64,000 nucleotides of DNA from Myxococcales bacterium (GTDB lineage Bacteria > Myxococcota_A > Polyangia > Haliangiales > Haliangiaceae), in NCBI GenBank assembly GCA_016794525.1, contig JAEUJY010000126.1, forward strand, positions 1 through 64,000, read 5' to 3'. The notes below the pieces were generated by a model. That model was not told where the DNA came from, did not search any database, and worked only from the letters and a program-made list of their open reading frames with translations. The stretch's first letter is position 1. The number at the start of each line of letters is the position of its first letter. Positions 41,363 through 49,744 of this stretch are shown here, in pieces. The translations under genes and the position numbers were made by a program.

Positions 41363-42013
41363 GTGTACGCGGTCAAGGAGCTGTTCCTCACGCTGCAGGG
41401 CGAAGGCGCCCAGGCGGGTCGGGCGGCGGTGTTCGTGCGGTTCACGGGCTGCAACCTGTGGTCGGGGCGCGCGGCGGATCGCGGGCGCGGGACGGGTGGA
41501 TGCGCGGCGTGGTGCGACACCGACTTCGTCGGCACCGACGGCGCGGGCGGCGGCAAGTTCGCCACCGCGGACGCGCTGGCGGACGCGGTGATCGCGGCGT
41601 GGGCGCCGCGGGCGGCGGCGCCGTACGTGGTGTGCACCGGCGGCGAGCCGCTGTTGCAGCTCGACGCGCCGCTGATCGCGGCGCTGCGGGCGCGCGGCGC
41701 GACGATCGCGATCGAGACCAACGGCACCCAGGCGGTGCCGGCGGGGATCGACTGGGTGTGCGTCAGCCCCAAGGCCGGCGCGCCGCTGGCGATCACCGGG
41801 GGCGACGAGCTGAAGCTGGTGTACCCGCAGCCGGCGGCGCCCGCCGAGCTGGCGCCGGAGCGGCTGCGCGCCCTGCCCTTCACCCACTACTTCTTGCAGC
41901 CCCTCGACGGCCCCGACCGCGACGCGGCGATCGCCGCGTGCGTCGCCTACTGCCGCGACCACCCGCCGTGGCGGGTGTCGCTGCAGACCCACAAGCTCTT
42001 GCGCATCCCGTGA
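41363..42013 (+). CDS. queE: 7-carboxy-7-deazaguanine synthase
   Basis: 216 aa from ATG 41363. Radical SAM enzyme that forms the 7-deazaguanine ring for queuosine or archaeosine-type modification. Typical sequence: ELFLTLQGEGAQAGRAAVFVRFTGCNLW, ending CDTDFVGTDG, then VVCTGGEPLLQLD, IETNGTQ, VSPKAG and HYFLQPLDGP. The three cluster cysteines are C30, C47 and C51, giving Cx16Cx3C instead of the classic Cx3Cx2C; QueE with an insertion in this motif is known. The rest of the pathway is not in the window. No preQ1 riboswitch is visible upstream; the leader is a simple repeat. Confidence 0.92.
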   Translation: MYAVKELFLTLQGEGAQAGRAAVFVRFTGCNLWSGRAADRGRGTGGCAAWCDTDFVGTDGAGGGKFATADALADAVIAAWAPRAAAPYVVCTGGEPLLQLDAPLIAALRARGATIAIETNGTQAVPAGIDWVCVSPKAGAPLAITGGDELKLVYPQPAAPAELAPERLRALPFTHYFLQPLDGPDRDAAIAACVAYCRDHPPWRVSLQTHKLLRIP

Positions 42014-42017
42014 TCGA

Positions 42018-42986
42018 TCACGGCGTGGCCGGCGCGCCGAGCGCCTTGAGCGACTTGTCGTAGCCCATCGCGGTGAGGCCGCCGCTGTCGCCGGCCTTGC
42101 CCTTCTGCAGCAGCTCGATCAGCTCGGCCTTGAGCTCGGCCGGCGCCTTGTCGGCGACGTCGGCCAGGAAGTTGGCCGCGTCGGAGCGATCGTAGACGTC
42201 CTTGGACTTGAGCCCGGCGACGAACACGTCGAAGTGCGCGGTGTCGCCCAGCGCGATCGCCTTGGCGGCGAGGCGGTGGCGCGCCATCAGGTCCTTGGTG
42301 ACGCCGAGCAGCTCGACGATCGTCGGCAGGTCGGCGGCGGTGGCGCTGTCGGTGATGAGGTCGGCGTAGTAGGTCTGGTCGTCCTTGGCCTTGGCCATGT
42401 TGGCCTTGACCCACGCCACCGACTCGGCCGGGAACGCGCCCAGGCCGTGGCGCAGCGGGATCTCGCGATCGTCGTCGGTCGACGCCGCGGCCTTCACGAA
42501 CTCGGCGATCAGCGCGTCGAACACCGCCTGCCCGCCGCTGGCGCCGGCGGCCTCGTACAGGTCGCCCTGCAGCATGAAGTCGTCCTTGACCGCGTTGGCG
42601 GCCTCGACGAGCTTCGCGCCGACCTCGGGCGCCTTGAGCTTGGTCAGCGCCGCCGCGGCCAGCCGCCGCGCGTCGCTGGTGGCGGTGGCGTCGACCGCGA
42701 GCGCCAGCACCTCGGGGGCGGCCTTCGCGCCGAAGCCGACCAGCGTCTCGAACGCGGCGCAGTTGAACTCGCTCGAGCACTTGCCCAGCTCGCCGACCGC
42801 GGCCTTGGCGGCCTCGGGGCTGTAGGTCGGCGCGGCCGGCGCGGGCGGCGGCGCCGGCGACGCGGCGGCGGCGGGCTCGGTGGGCTTGGGCGTGGGCGCG
42901 GGCGGCGCGGGCGCGTCGTCCTTCTTCTTGCCGCAGGCGAGCGCGGCGGTGAGGAGCAGCGAGGTCAGGATCGCGGTGGGCTTCAT
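42018..42986 (-). CDS. Lipoprotein with HEAT-like repeats
   Basis: 322 aa from ATG 42986. Lipoprotein signal MKPTAILTSLLLTAALAC (Cys 18), then a KKKDD/Pro-Ala linker to about residue 55. The rest is a helical solenoid with regularly spaced Ala/Leu/Asp helices: YSPEAAKAAVGELGKCSSEF, CAAFETLVGFGAKAAPEVLAL, ATSDARRLAAAALTKL, APEVGAKLVEAANAV, RHRLAAKAIALGDTAHFDVF. This is the HEAT/armadillo-like repeat style common in myxobacterial periplasmic proteins and usually mediates protein binding. Two Cys in the first helical pair may bridge. Converges on queE with 4 bases between stops. Confidence 0.75.
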   Translation of the reverse strand: MKPTAILTSLLLTAALACGKKKDDAPAPPAPTPKPTEPAAAASPAPPPAPAAPTYSPEAAKAAVGELGKCSSEFNCAAFETLVGFGAKAAPEVLALAVDATATSDARRLAAAALTKLKAPEVGAKLVEAANAVKDDFMLQGDLYEAAGASGGQAVFDALIAEFVKAAASTDDDREIPLRHGLGAFPAESVAWVKANMAKAKDDQTYYADLITDSATAADLPTIVELLGVTKDLMARHRLAAKAIALGDTAHFDVFVAGLKSKDVYDRSDAANFLADVADKAPAELKAELIELLQKGKAGDSGGLTAMGYDKSLKALGAPATP

Positions 42987-43144
42987 GATGGGCGACGATG
43001 AGCAAGCCCCGCGCCAGGACGCAAGCCGCCAACGACGCAACCGCCGCGCCGAGGTGGGTCGCCGCAGCCCCAGGAGCGGCGCTCGCCCGCGGCCCGGCCG
43101 CCCCAGCGCTTGACCGGTCGCGCCGCCCCCGGCCTGATGCGCGC

Positions 43145-43861
43145 ATGAGCGAGTTGATCCTCCGCCAGCCACCGCGCCGCGCCTGGGGCACGCCGAACAT
43201 GAGCCCGTTCTGCGGCAAGCTCGAGACCTACCTGCGCGCGAGCCAGACGCCACACGCCGTCGCGCCCGCCGACTTCCGCACCGCGCCGCGCGGCAAGATC
43301 CCGTACGTCGAGCTCGACGGCGCGGTGCTGACCGACTCGCAGCTGATCATCGAGGAGCTCGAGCGGCGGGCCGCGGCGCCGCTCGACGCCGGGCTGACCG
43401 ACGCCGACCGCGCGCTGGCGCGGGTGGTGCGGCGCACGCTCGAGGAGGGGACGTACTTCCTGTCGGTGCGGATGCGGTGGGTCGAGGACGATGGCTGGCC
43501 GGTGGTGCAGGCCGAGATGAAGACGCTGGTGCCGGCGCCGCTGCGGCTGGCGCTGCCGCTGATCCGCCGCAAGGTGACGAAGATGATCCACGCCCAGGGC
43601 AGCGGCCGGCGCAGCCGCGCCGAGGCCAGCCAGATGATCGCCGACGACTGGGCCGCGATCGCGACGCTGCTGGGCGACCGACCGTACATGCTGGGCGATC
43701 GCGTCCGCACCGTCGACTGCACGGTCTACGCGTTCCTCGAGGCCGTCCTCGGCTTCCCGGTCGAGAGCCCGCACCGCGCGGCGGTGGCGGGCCACGCCAA
43801 CCTCGTCGCCTACCGCCAGCGGCTGCGCGCGGCGTACTGGAGCGACCTGCCGGCGATCTAG
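43145..43861 (+). CDS. Glutathione S-transferase-like protein (metaxin/FAX group)
   Basis: 238 aa from ATG 43145. Thioredoxin-fold N-terminus (LILRQPPRRAWGTPNMSPFCGKLETYLR) with Cys at 35 in place of the classic GST Tyr/Ser, then GKIPYVELDGAVLTDSQLIIEEL, the cis-Pro and ESxxI-like segment. The helical C-terminal half includes WAAIATLLGDRPYMLGDRVRTVDCTVYAFL, the N-capping motif of the metaxin/FAX subgroup. The opening resembles proteins named metaxin-like or failed-axon-connections. Substrate unknown; probably cytoplasmic. Confidence 0.82.
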   Translation: MSELILRQPPRRAWGTPNMSPFCGKLETYLRASQTPHAVAPADFRTAPRGKIPYVELDGAVLTDSQLIIEELERRAAAPLDAGLTDADRALARVVRRTLEEGTYFLSVRMRWVEDDGWPVVQAEMKTLVPAPLRLALPLIRRKVTKMIHAQGSGRRSRAEASQMIADDWAAIATLLGDRPYMLGDRVRTVDCTVYAFLEAVLGFPVESPHRAAVAGHANLVAYRQRLRAAYWSDLPAI

Positions 43862-43907
43862 CCGAGCGCCAGCGAGGCCACGCGCTGGGGCTACGCGGTA
43901 CGACCTC

Positions 43908-45875
43908 CTAGCCGCTGACCGGCAGCACGTTCAGCCGCCGGACCGGCCGCGCCGCGGGCGCCGCCGTGTCGACGGTGACGACCCCGACCTCGAGGCGGGT
44001 CCGCACCACCGCCAGGTGCGTCGTGACGAAGTCGGCGGCGGTCGCGACGTCGACGTAGCTGGGCGGCGCGAAGCTCACGCGCGTCGGCGCGACCGCCGGT
44101 CCGGCGGCGGTGGCGCCGCTGGCCACGTAGCGCGGCCAGTCGTGCGCGAAGCTCGCGCTGATCGGCGCGGCCGCCTGCCAGCGCGGCGTGATCAGCCGCT
44201 GGTACGCGAACGCCTCGGCGGTCACCAGCGCCGCCGCGGCGGTCAGCGGCGCCAGCGCCGCCGCGGTCTCGGCCAGGAACGCGTCGTAGCGATCGAGCGC
44301 GAGCGCCGCCAGCGCCTCGTCGACGGTGACCGGCGTCGCCGCCGGGTCGGCGCCCGGCGGCGGCAGCACCAGCGGCCCGCTGGCGAGGATCGAGTCGGCG
44401 TAGCGATCGAGGGTCGCGCTCAGCGCGGCGTAGACGCTGCCCGGCGCGGCGGCCGTCAGCGCGTCGCCCAGCGCCAGCAGCAGCGCGCGCCGCGGCACGC
44501 CGCCGGCCTCGACCACCGCGTGCATGACCACGCGCAGCAGGCGCAGGTTGTAGAGCGCGGCGGTGAGGAAGCACAGGCGGTAGGCCTGCCGCCACGCCGC
44601 GATCGGCAGGTCGCGGGTCGCGACCACCAGCTCCTGGGTCTCCTCGACGAACGCCTCGACGCCGGTCGAGCTGGGCCAGCGGCAGCGGCGGGTCTCGAGG
44701 CCGTGGCGCGCCCGCGACGCCGGCGAGCCCAGCTCGGCGTTGTCGATCAGCCGGCACAGGAACAGGACGAAGTCGTGGCGCGGCCACGGCGGCGTCGCCT
44801 CGGCCAGCGTGGTCGCGATCGTCGCGTAGGTCTGGCCGGGCAGCCCGAGGATCAGCTCGTTGAAGGTCGGGATGCCGCGCGCGCCGCAGATCGCGCGCAG
44901 CGCGCTGGCCTCGCCGGTCTGGATGTTGTCGCGCTCGACCGCGGCCAGCACGCCCTCGTCGAAGTCCTGGACCGCGAGGCCGACCCAGGTGCCGATGCCG
45001 GCGCCGTGCAGGATGTCGATCGTCTCGAGGTTGCGCGCGTGGTCGTTCTTGGTCAGGTAGAAGTAGAACGTCGCCGGGCGGCCGGTGCGCGCGCGGTGCT
45101 CGGCCAGCCGGCGCGCGATGCCGGTGTCGCGCGGGCGGATGCCGAAATTGGCGTCGGCCAGCATCACGTGCGACAGCCCGTGCTCGACCACCCACGCCAG
45201 CTCGGCCTCGACGCGGGCCAGCGGGAACTCGACCACCTTCTTGGTCAGCGACCAGTCGCAGAACGTGCACGAGAACGGGCAGCCGCGGTTGGTCTCGAGC
45301 AGCGCCATCGCGATCCGCGACCGGTGCGCGGCCAGCAGCGCGGCGAACGTGCCGTCGAGGAACGGCGAGCCGGTGGCGCCGAGGTCGAGGACGCGCTCCG
45401 GCGGCGCCGTGATCGCGACGTCGTCGCCCCGCCGCAGCGCCAGGCCGGGCTGGTGGCGGGCGTCGCCGCCGCGCAGGTGGGCGCGCAGGAGCTCGCGGAA
45501 CGCGACCTCGCCCTCGGCGAAGACCAGGGCGTCGAGGGCCGGCTGCGCGGCCAGGAACGCGCGGGCCTCGTCGGGGCGGCGCGGCACCGACGGGCCGCCA
45601 GCGACCAGCAGCGCGCGCGGGTAGGCGACGCGGGCCGCCGCGGCGACCGCCAGCGCGTAGCGCGCGTTCCACGGGTACAGCGAGAAGCCGAGCACGTCGG
45701 GATCGCGGTAGGCGGCGACCGCCTCGGCGATGGGGCGGCGCACGATCTCGATCGCGAGGTCGCACGCCGGCCCGAGCTCGGCGTCGGCGCGCGCGGTCGC
45801 CACCAGCACCCCGGCGGCCAGCGGCAAGACCGGCGTGGTGTCGATGCCCTCGAACTGGCTCACGACCACGCGCAT
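43908..45875 (-). CDS. B12-binding-domain radical SAM protein
   Basis: 655 aa from ATG 45875. N-terminal cobalamin-binding-like Rossmann domain (~1-130: VLGFSLYPWNARYALAVAAA, LLVAGGPSVPRR, ALVFAEGEVAFRELL). The radical SAM core has C199-x3-C203-x2-C206 (RGCPFSCTFCDWSLTKK), the CDW variant, then VMLADANFGIRPRDTGIA, YFYLTKND and NELILGLPGQTY. A long C-terminal helical extension (~430-655) with several Trp/His has no recognised family. Enzymes of this architecture methylate or rearrange unactivated carbons, often in natural-product pathways. Start-to-start it is 53 bases from the divergent PhyH-type gene, suggesting a shared control region and pathway. Substrate unknown. Confidence 0.85.
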   Translation of the reverse strand: MRVVVSQFEGIDTTPVLPLAAGVLVATARADAELGPACDLAIEIVRRPIAEAVAAYRDPDVLGFSLYPWNARYALAVAAAARVAYPRALLVAGGPSVPRRPDEARAFLAAQPALDALVFAEGEVAFRELLRAHLRGGDARHQPGLALRRGDDVAITAPPERVLDLGATGSPFLDGTFAALLAAHRSRIAMALLETNRGCPFSCTFCDWSLTKKVVEFPLARVEAELAWVVEHGLSHVMLADANFGIRPRDTGIARRLAEHRARTGRPATFYFYLTKNDHARNLETIDILHGAGIGTWVGLAVQDFDEGVLAAVERDNIQTGEASALRAICGARGIPTFNELILGLPGQTYATIATTLAEATPPWPRHDFVLFLCRLIDNAELGSPASRARHGLETRRCRWPSSTGVEAFVEETQELVVATRDLPIAAWRQAYRLCFLTAALYNLRLLRVVMHAVVEAGGVPRRALLLALGDALTAAAPGSVYAALSATLDRYADSILASGPLVLPPPGADPAATPVTVDEALAALALDRYDAFLAETAAALAPLTAAAALVTAEAFAYQRLITPRWQAAAPISASFAHDWPRYVASGATAAGPAVAPTRVSFAPPSYVDVATAADFVTTHLAVVRTRLEVGVVTVDTAAPAARPVRRLNVLPVSG

Positions 45876-45928
45876 CGGGCGATCATGCCACAGCCCCGCG
45901 CCGGCGCCGGCGGTGTACGCTGGCGGCG

Positions 45929-46675
45929 ATGACCGCGTGGCCACCGCCACCAGGCTCGCCCGCCGAGCAGTTCGCGACCACCGGCGCCGCGGTGCTGGGC
46001 CGCGTCCTCGACGACGATCAGCTCGCGACCGCGCGGGCCGCGTTCGCCGAGCTCTTGCCCAGCGGCACCACCGGCGGCTACGCGACGATCGTCCACGACG
46101 GCTGGCGCCGCGCGCCGGCGCTGGCGGCGCTGGTGCCGGTGGTGGGCCGCGCCGCCGCCGCCGCGGTCGGGGTGCCGGCGCTGGTCCTGTTCCACGAGCA
46201 CCTGCTGTGGAAGCCGCCCGGCGGCGAGGACATGGCCTGGCACCAGGACTACTCGTACCTGCCGCTCGATCGCCCCGACGGCTGCACGCTGTGGATCGCC
46301 CTCGACGACTGCGACGCCGCCAACGGCTGCATCTACTACCAGCTCGCGACCCACACCACCGGCGAGTACCGCGCGGCGTGGGGCATCTGGGAGGACGACG
46401 ATCCGCGCGCGGCCTTGCCGGCGCTGCCGCTGGGCGAGCGCGACCTCGGCGTGCCGGCGCCGACCGCCGCCGGTCACGCGATCGCCCACCACACGCTGAC
46501 CTTCCACCGATCGCCGGCCAACCGCAGCGATCGCCCGCGCCGCGCCTGGGCCCTGTCGTTCGTCAGCCCCGACGCGCGCTGGTGGCCGCGCCACGCGCCG
46601 CACCCGCGCAGCGCGGTCGCGCCCCGGGCCGCCGGCGACCCGCTCGAGGCCGACCTCCCGCGCGCGGCGCGCTGA
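45929..46675 (+). CDS. Phytanoyl-CoA dioxygenase (PhyH)-family protein
   Basis: 248 aa from ATG 45929. Fe(II)/2-oxoglutarate oxygenase fold: H105-x-D107 (AWHQDYSYLPLD) supplies two iron ligands, H193 (LTFHRSPANRSDRPRRAW) the third, and the Arg in RPRRAW the 2-oxoglutarate anchor. LWIALDDCDAANGCIYY between them is the standard PhyH core strand pair. Usual reaction is hydroxylation of an aliphatic carbon. Divergent from one radical SAM gene and 54 bases upstream of another on the same strand; the trio looks like one pathway. Confidence 0.88.
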   Translation: MTAWPPPPGSPAEQFATTGAAVLGRVLDDDQLATARAAFAELLPSGTTGGYATIVHDGWRRAPALAALVPVVGRAAAAAVGVPALVLFHEHLLWKPPGGEDMAWHQDYSYLPLDRPDGCTLWIALDDCDAANGCIYYQLATHTTGEYRAAWGIWEDDDPRAALPALPLGERDLGVPAPTAAGHAIAHHTLTFHRSPANRSDRPRRAWALSFVSPDARWWPRHAPHPRSAVAPRAAGDPLEADLPRAAR

Positions 46676-46729
46676 CCGGTCCCTCGTCGGCGCGCGCCCG
46701 CCGCCCCGCGACTCTGGTACCCTGCCCCG

Positions 46730-48076
46730 ATGCGCGTCGTCTTCGTCGAGGTCGACACCGAGCGGAGCTGGGCGGTGGCCTCGATCGGCCCGGGCTTCCT
46801 GGCCGCGTACCTGCGCGAGCACGGCCACGAGGTCGCGTTCATCCGCGCCACCGTCGAGCTCAGCGACGCCGAGGTGGTGGCCAAGGTGGTGGCGGCCGGC
46901 CCGCAGCTGCTGGCGTTCTCGCTGACCACCCGGCAGTGGCTGCGCGGCGCCCACCTGGTGGCGTGCCTGCGCGCCGATCCGGCGCTGGCGGCGGTGCCGG
47001 TCGTGGCCGGCGGGCTGCACCCCACGTTCGCGCCCGAGCAGGTGCTGGCGACGCCGGGCTTCGACTACGCATGCCTCGGCGAGGGCGAGGAGGCGCTGCT
47101 CGAGCTGGTGACCGCGCTCGAGGCCGGCAAGCCGACCTGGCGCATCGCCAACATGTGGAAGCGCGATCGGCCGCGGCCGGGGCTGCGCCCGCCGTTCGAG
47201 CCGCTCGACCGCCTGCCGTTCGCCGCCCGCGACGTGCTCGACGAGCCGCTCGGCACGGTGCACATGTGCACGCAGCGCGGCTGCCCGTTCCCGTGCACCT
47301 ACTGCGCGGCGCGCATGTACAACCAGCTCTACGACGAGGCCGGCGCCGGCGAGTACGGCCGCCGGCGCAGCCACGACAACGTCCTGGCCGAGCTGCACGC
47401 GCTGCGCGCCGCCGGCCGGCTCGGCTACGTGATCTTCCTCGACGACACCTTCACGATCAACCACGGCTGGGTCCGCGAGTTCTGCCGCCGCTACGGCGAG
47501 GAGCTGCGCGCGCCGTTCTCGCTGCACGCCCGGGTCGAGACGGTCAACGAGAAGATGCTGCACATGCTGGCCGCCGCCGGTTGCCAGATGATCACCTACG
47601 GCGTCGAGAGCGGCAGCGAGCGGGTGCGCCGCGAGATCATGGATCGCCAGGTCACCAACCAGCGCTTCCGCGACGTCTTCCAGTGGACGCGCGACGCCGG
47701 CATCCTGCTCACCTGCAACTTCATGCTCGGGCTGCCCGGCGAGACCCGGGACGATCTGCAGCAGACGCTCGACCTCGCCGAGGAGCTCGGCGTCCACGAC
47801 TTCGGCTACTTCGTCTTCTACCCGTACCCCGGCACCGCGCTGTTCAAGGTGTGCCAGGAGCGCGGCTACCTGCCCGACGACTACCTGACCCGCCCGGCCA
47901 ACCACCGGCAGTCGATCCTCACCCTGCCCGGCCTCAGCCGGGACGACATCGGCGAGTACTTCGATCGCTTCACCGCGCTGCGCCGCCGGATGTACGTGGC
48001 GCGCACCGGCACGCTCCCGCCCGAGGAGCAGCTCGGCGCGTACGATCACGTCGATCGCCTGGCCGCGACCGGGTGA
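46730..48076 (+). CDS. B12-binding-domain radical SAM protein
   Basis: 448 aa. N-terminal cobalamin-binding domain (~1-125: SIGPGFLAAYLREHGHEVAF, VPVVAGGLHPTFAPEQVL, FDYACLGEGEEALLEL). Radical SAM core with C185-x3-C189-x2-C192 (RGCPFPCTYCAARM), GYVIFLDDTFTINHGWVREF, MITYGVESGSERVRREIM and NFMLGLPGETRDDLQQTLDLA. The C-terminal part is short. It is typical of the B12-radical SAM group (hopanoid, bacteriochlorophyll, antibiotic tailoring). With CTYC rather than CTFCDW it is not a paralog copy of the first enzyme. It follows the PhyH gene by 54 bases and is likely co-transcribed. Confidence 0.88.
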   Translation: MRVVFVEVDTERSWAVASIGPGFLAAYLREHGHEVAFIRATVELSDAEVVAKVVAAGPQLLAFSLTTRQWLRGAHLVACLRADPALAAVPVVAGGLHPTFAPEQVLATPGFDYACLGEGEEALLELVTALEAGKPTWRIANMWKRDRPRPGLRPPFEPLDRLPFAARDVLDEPLGTVHMCTQRGCPFPCTYCAARMYNQLYDEAGAGEYGRRRSHDNVLAELHALRAAGRLGYVIFLDDTFTINHGWVREFCRRYGEELRAPFSLHARVETVNEKMLHMLAAAGCQMITYGVESGSERVRREIMDRQVTNQRFRDVFQWTRDAGILLTCNFMLGLPGETRDDLQQTLDLAEELGVHDFGYFVFYPYPGTALFKVCQERGYLPDDYLTRPANHRQSILTLPGLSRDDIGEYFDRFTALRRRMYVARTGTLPPEEQLGAYDHVDRLAATG

Positions 48077-48090
48077 CGCGCGGCGCGCCG

Positions 48091-49176
48091 CTAGCCGCGC
48101 GGCGTGCGGGCCAGCCGCAAGAGGTGCAGGCGGTAGTGCATCGTCGACCGCGCGTTGAGCGTGAGCAGCCACGGCACGTCGTCGCGCTCCGCCGCGATCG
48201 TCAGGCCGGTGTCGATGCCGGCGGCGAAGTCGGCCGACAGCAGCCGCCGCAGCTCGGGCTCGCTGGCGCCCCGGTGGTCGCCGCGCTGCGAGTGACCACC
48301 CAGCCACTGCTCCATCGCCGAGGCGTTGGTGGCCCAGTCGTACGGCGTCGACATCAGCACCGCGCCGGCGTCGGCCACCACGCGGCCCAGCTCGCCGAGG
48401 TGCCCGACCGGCGACGGCACGCAGTCGAGAACGTTGAGCGACAGCGCGCCGGCGAAGCTGGCGTCCTCGAACGGCAGCACGCCGAGGTCGGCGCACACGA
48501 ACGCGACGCGATCGCGCGGGAGATCGTCGCAGGTCGCGCGGCCGGGGTCGAAGACCTGGCCGACCCGGCGGCGTGGCCATGTCGCCACGCCGGTGCGCCG
48601 CGCCTGCTCGGCCCGCCGCAGCATCGCCATGTTGAGATCGACGCCGACCACCAGCTCGGCGCCGGCGGCGGCCAGCTCGAGCGCGCCGCGCCCGACGCTG
48701 CACCCGGCGTCGAGCCACACGCCGGCGGGCGGCGCCGGCAACGTCGCCGTCGCGGTCGCGACCAGGTCGGCCATCCGCCCGGCGGCCGGTAGCGGATCGC
48801 GCTCGGCGCGATCGCCCCAGTGGGCCTGGCCGTAGGTCGACAGATCGTGGCGCTCCTTGTCGAAGCTGCCGCCGCGGCCGAGCGCGTCGCCCAGCATGCT
48901 CTCGGTGATCGGCGACAGATCGTGGCGGCGCAGCACCGCGTCGCCCTGGTGCTCGGCCCAGCTCGCGATGTTGGCGACCGCGACGACGACGCCGTCGAGG
49001 ATCGGGTGCTCGCGCATGCACGCCGGGCACACCAGCACGCCCTCGATCAGATCCTCGCCGGCCGGCGTGGCGTCGATCTGGATCATCGTGCCGCGCACCA
49101 GCCGCGGCGCGGGGCGCCCGTAGGCGCGGCAGCTCGGGCACACCAGCCCGAGCCGCTCGAGGTGCGAGGTCAGCAC
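48091..49176 (-). CDS. SAM-dependent methyltransferase with Trm112-type zinc domain
   Basis: 361 aa. The N-terminus has two CPxC pairs (C13/C16 in LVCPSCRAYG and C50/C53 in LVCPACMREHP), the Trm112-like zinc fold, with the typical hydrophobic strand ILDGVVVAVANI after it. The class I methyltransferase domain starts near 150: motif I WLDAGCSVGRGALELA, then LVVGVDLNMAMLRRA, CADLGVLPFEDASFAGALSLNVLDCV and VGHLGELGRVV. Fused Trm112/methyltransferases are frequent in secondary-metabolite and glycan loci. It is convergent with the radical SAM gene (14 bases between stops) and lies 10 bases after the PAAR gene on its own strand, so it could serve either neighbour. Confidence 0.86.
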   Translation of the reverse strand: MLTSHLERLGLVCPSCRAYGRPAPRLVRGTMIQIDATPAGEDLIEGVLVCPACMREHPILDGVVVAVANIASWAEHQGDAVLRRHDLSPITESMLGDALGRGGSFDKERHDLSTYGQAHWGDRAERDPLPAAGRMADLVATATATLPAPPAGVWLDAGCSVGRGALELAAAGAELVVGVDLNMAMLRRAEQARRTGVATWPRRRVGQVFDPGRATCDDLPRDRVAFVCADLGVLPFEDASFAGALSLNVLDCVPSPVGHLGELGRVVADAGAVLMSTPYDWATNASAMEQWLGGHSQRGDHRGASEPELRRLLSADFAAGIDTGLTIAAERDDVPWLLTLNARSTMHYRLHLLRLARTPRG

Positions 49177-49186
49177 GCGGGCTGGA

Positions 49187-49573
49187 TCAGCCGCCGATGA
49201 TGACGGTCGGCGAGCACGGCGGGATGATCTTGCCGGTCGGGCTGGGGATCGGCGCCACGCACCCCGTCCACGACACCATGTCGCCCATGCGCGCCGCCGG
49301 CAGGCCGCTCATCAGCACGGTGGTGCTGCCCTTGGCCACCATGCCGGGGCCGTTGGGCACGCACGGCGGGATCGTACAGACCTTGGTGATCGACGTGACC
49401 GTCGCCGCCTCGAGGTTGTTGATCTTGATGGTCGGCTGGGTCGCGCTGATGATCGGGTGCGGGATCGGCGGGTGCGGCACCGGCGTCGGCACCGGCGCCG
49501 GCGGATGGATCGGCGCGTGGCAGTGCGGGCTGTCGTGCAGCACGTTGTCGGTCTTGCGCGCGGCTGGTGGCAT
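49187..49573 (-). CDS. PAAR-like spike-tip protein (DUF4150 type)
   Basis: 128 aa. The whole protein is a PAAR-like domain: opening MPPAARKTDNVLHDSPHCHAP, a Pro/His-rich loop, IKINNLEAATVTSITKVCTIPPCVPNGPG, then VAKGSTTVLMSGLPAARMGDMVSWTGC and a final PCSPTVIIGG. Cys and His around residues 18-25, 81-87, 104 and 116 could bind zinc. PAAR cones cap the VgrG trimer in type VI secretion or the spike of contractile injection systems. No effector domain is fused. Adjacent genes on the strand are a gp5-like protein upstream and a methyltransferase 10 bases downstream. Confidence 0.85.
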   Translation of the reverse strand: MPPAARKTDNVLHDSPHCHAPIHPPAPVPTPVPHPPIPHPIISATQPTIKINNLEAATVTSITKVCTIPPCVPNGPGMVAKGSTTVLMSGLPAARMGDMVSWTGCVAPIPSPTGKIIPPCSPTVIIGG

Positions 49574-49656
49574 GGTGTTCCTCGCGGGTGCTGCGGAGCG
49601 CGGCAGGGTCAGGGTCAGTGGTCAGGGGCTTGCGGCGGCGTTCGAACGGCGTTCGG

Positions 49657-49744
49657 GTCCAGGCGTCTCGCGTCCTGGGGGGAGGCTCGATCCCGGCTTC
49701 GCCGGGATCGAGGGGGGGCTCGGCGACGAGCCCCCTGGCACTCA
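49657..49744 (-). repeat. Two-hairpin 3'-end element, copy 4
   Basis: On the minus strand it starts at the stop codon of the gp5-like gene (TGAGTGCCAGG). Hairpin 1 is at 49714-49735 with arms GGGGGCTCG/CGAGCCCCC and loop TCGC. Hairpin 2 is at 49686-49712 with 12-bp arms CTCGATCCCGGC/GCCGGGATCGAG. The tail is CCTCCCCCCAGGACGCGAGA. Copy 2, 44.7 kb away, shares TGAGTNYCAGG, the TCGC loop and the ACGCGAGACGCC tail while both stems differ. Confidence 0.78.
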
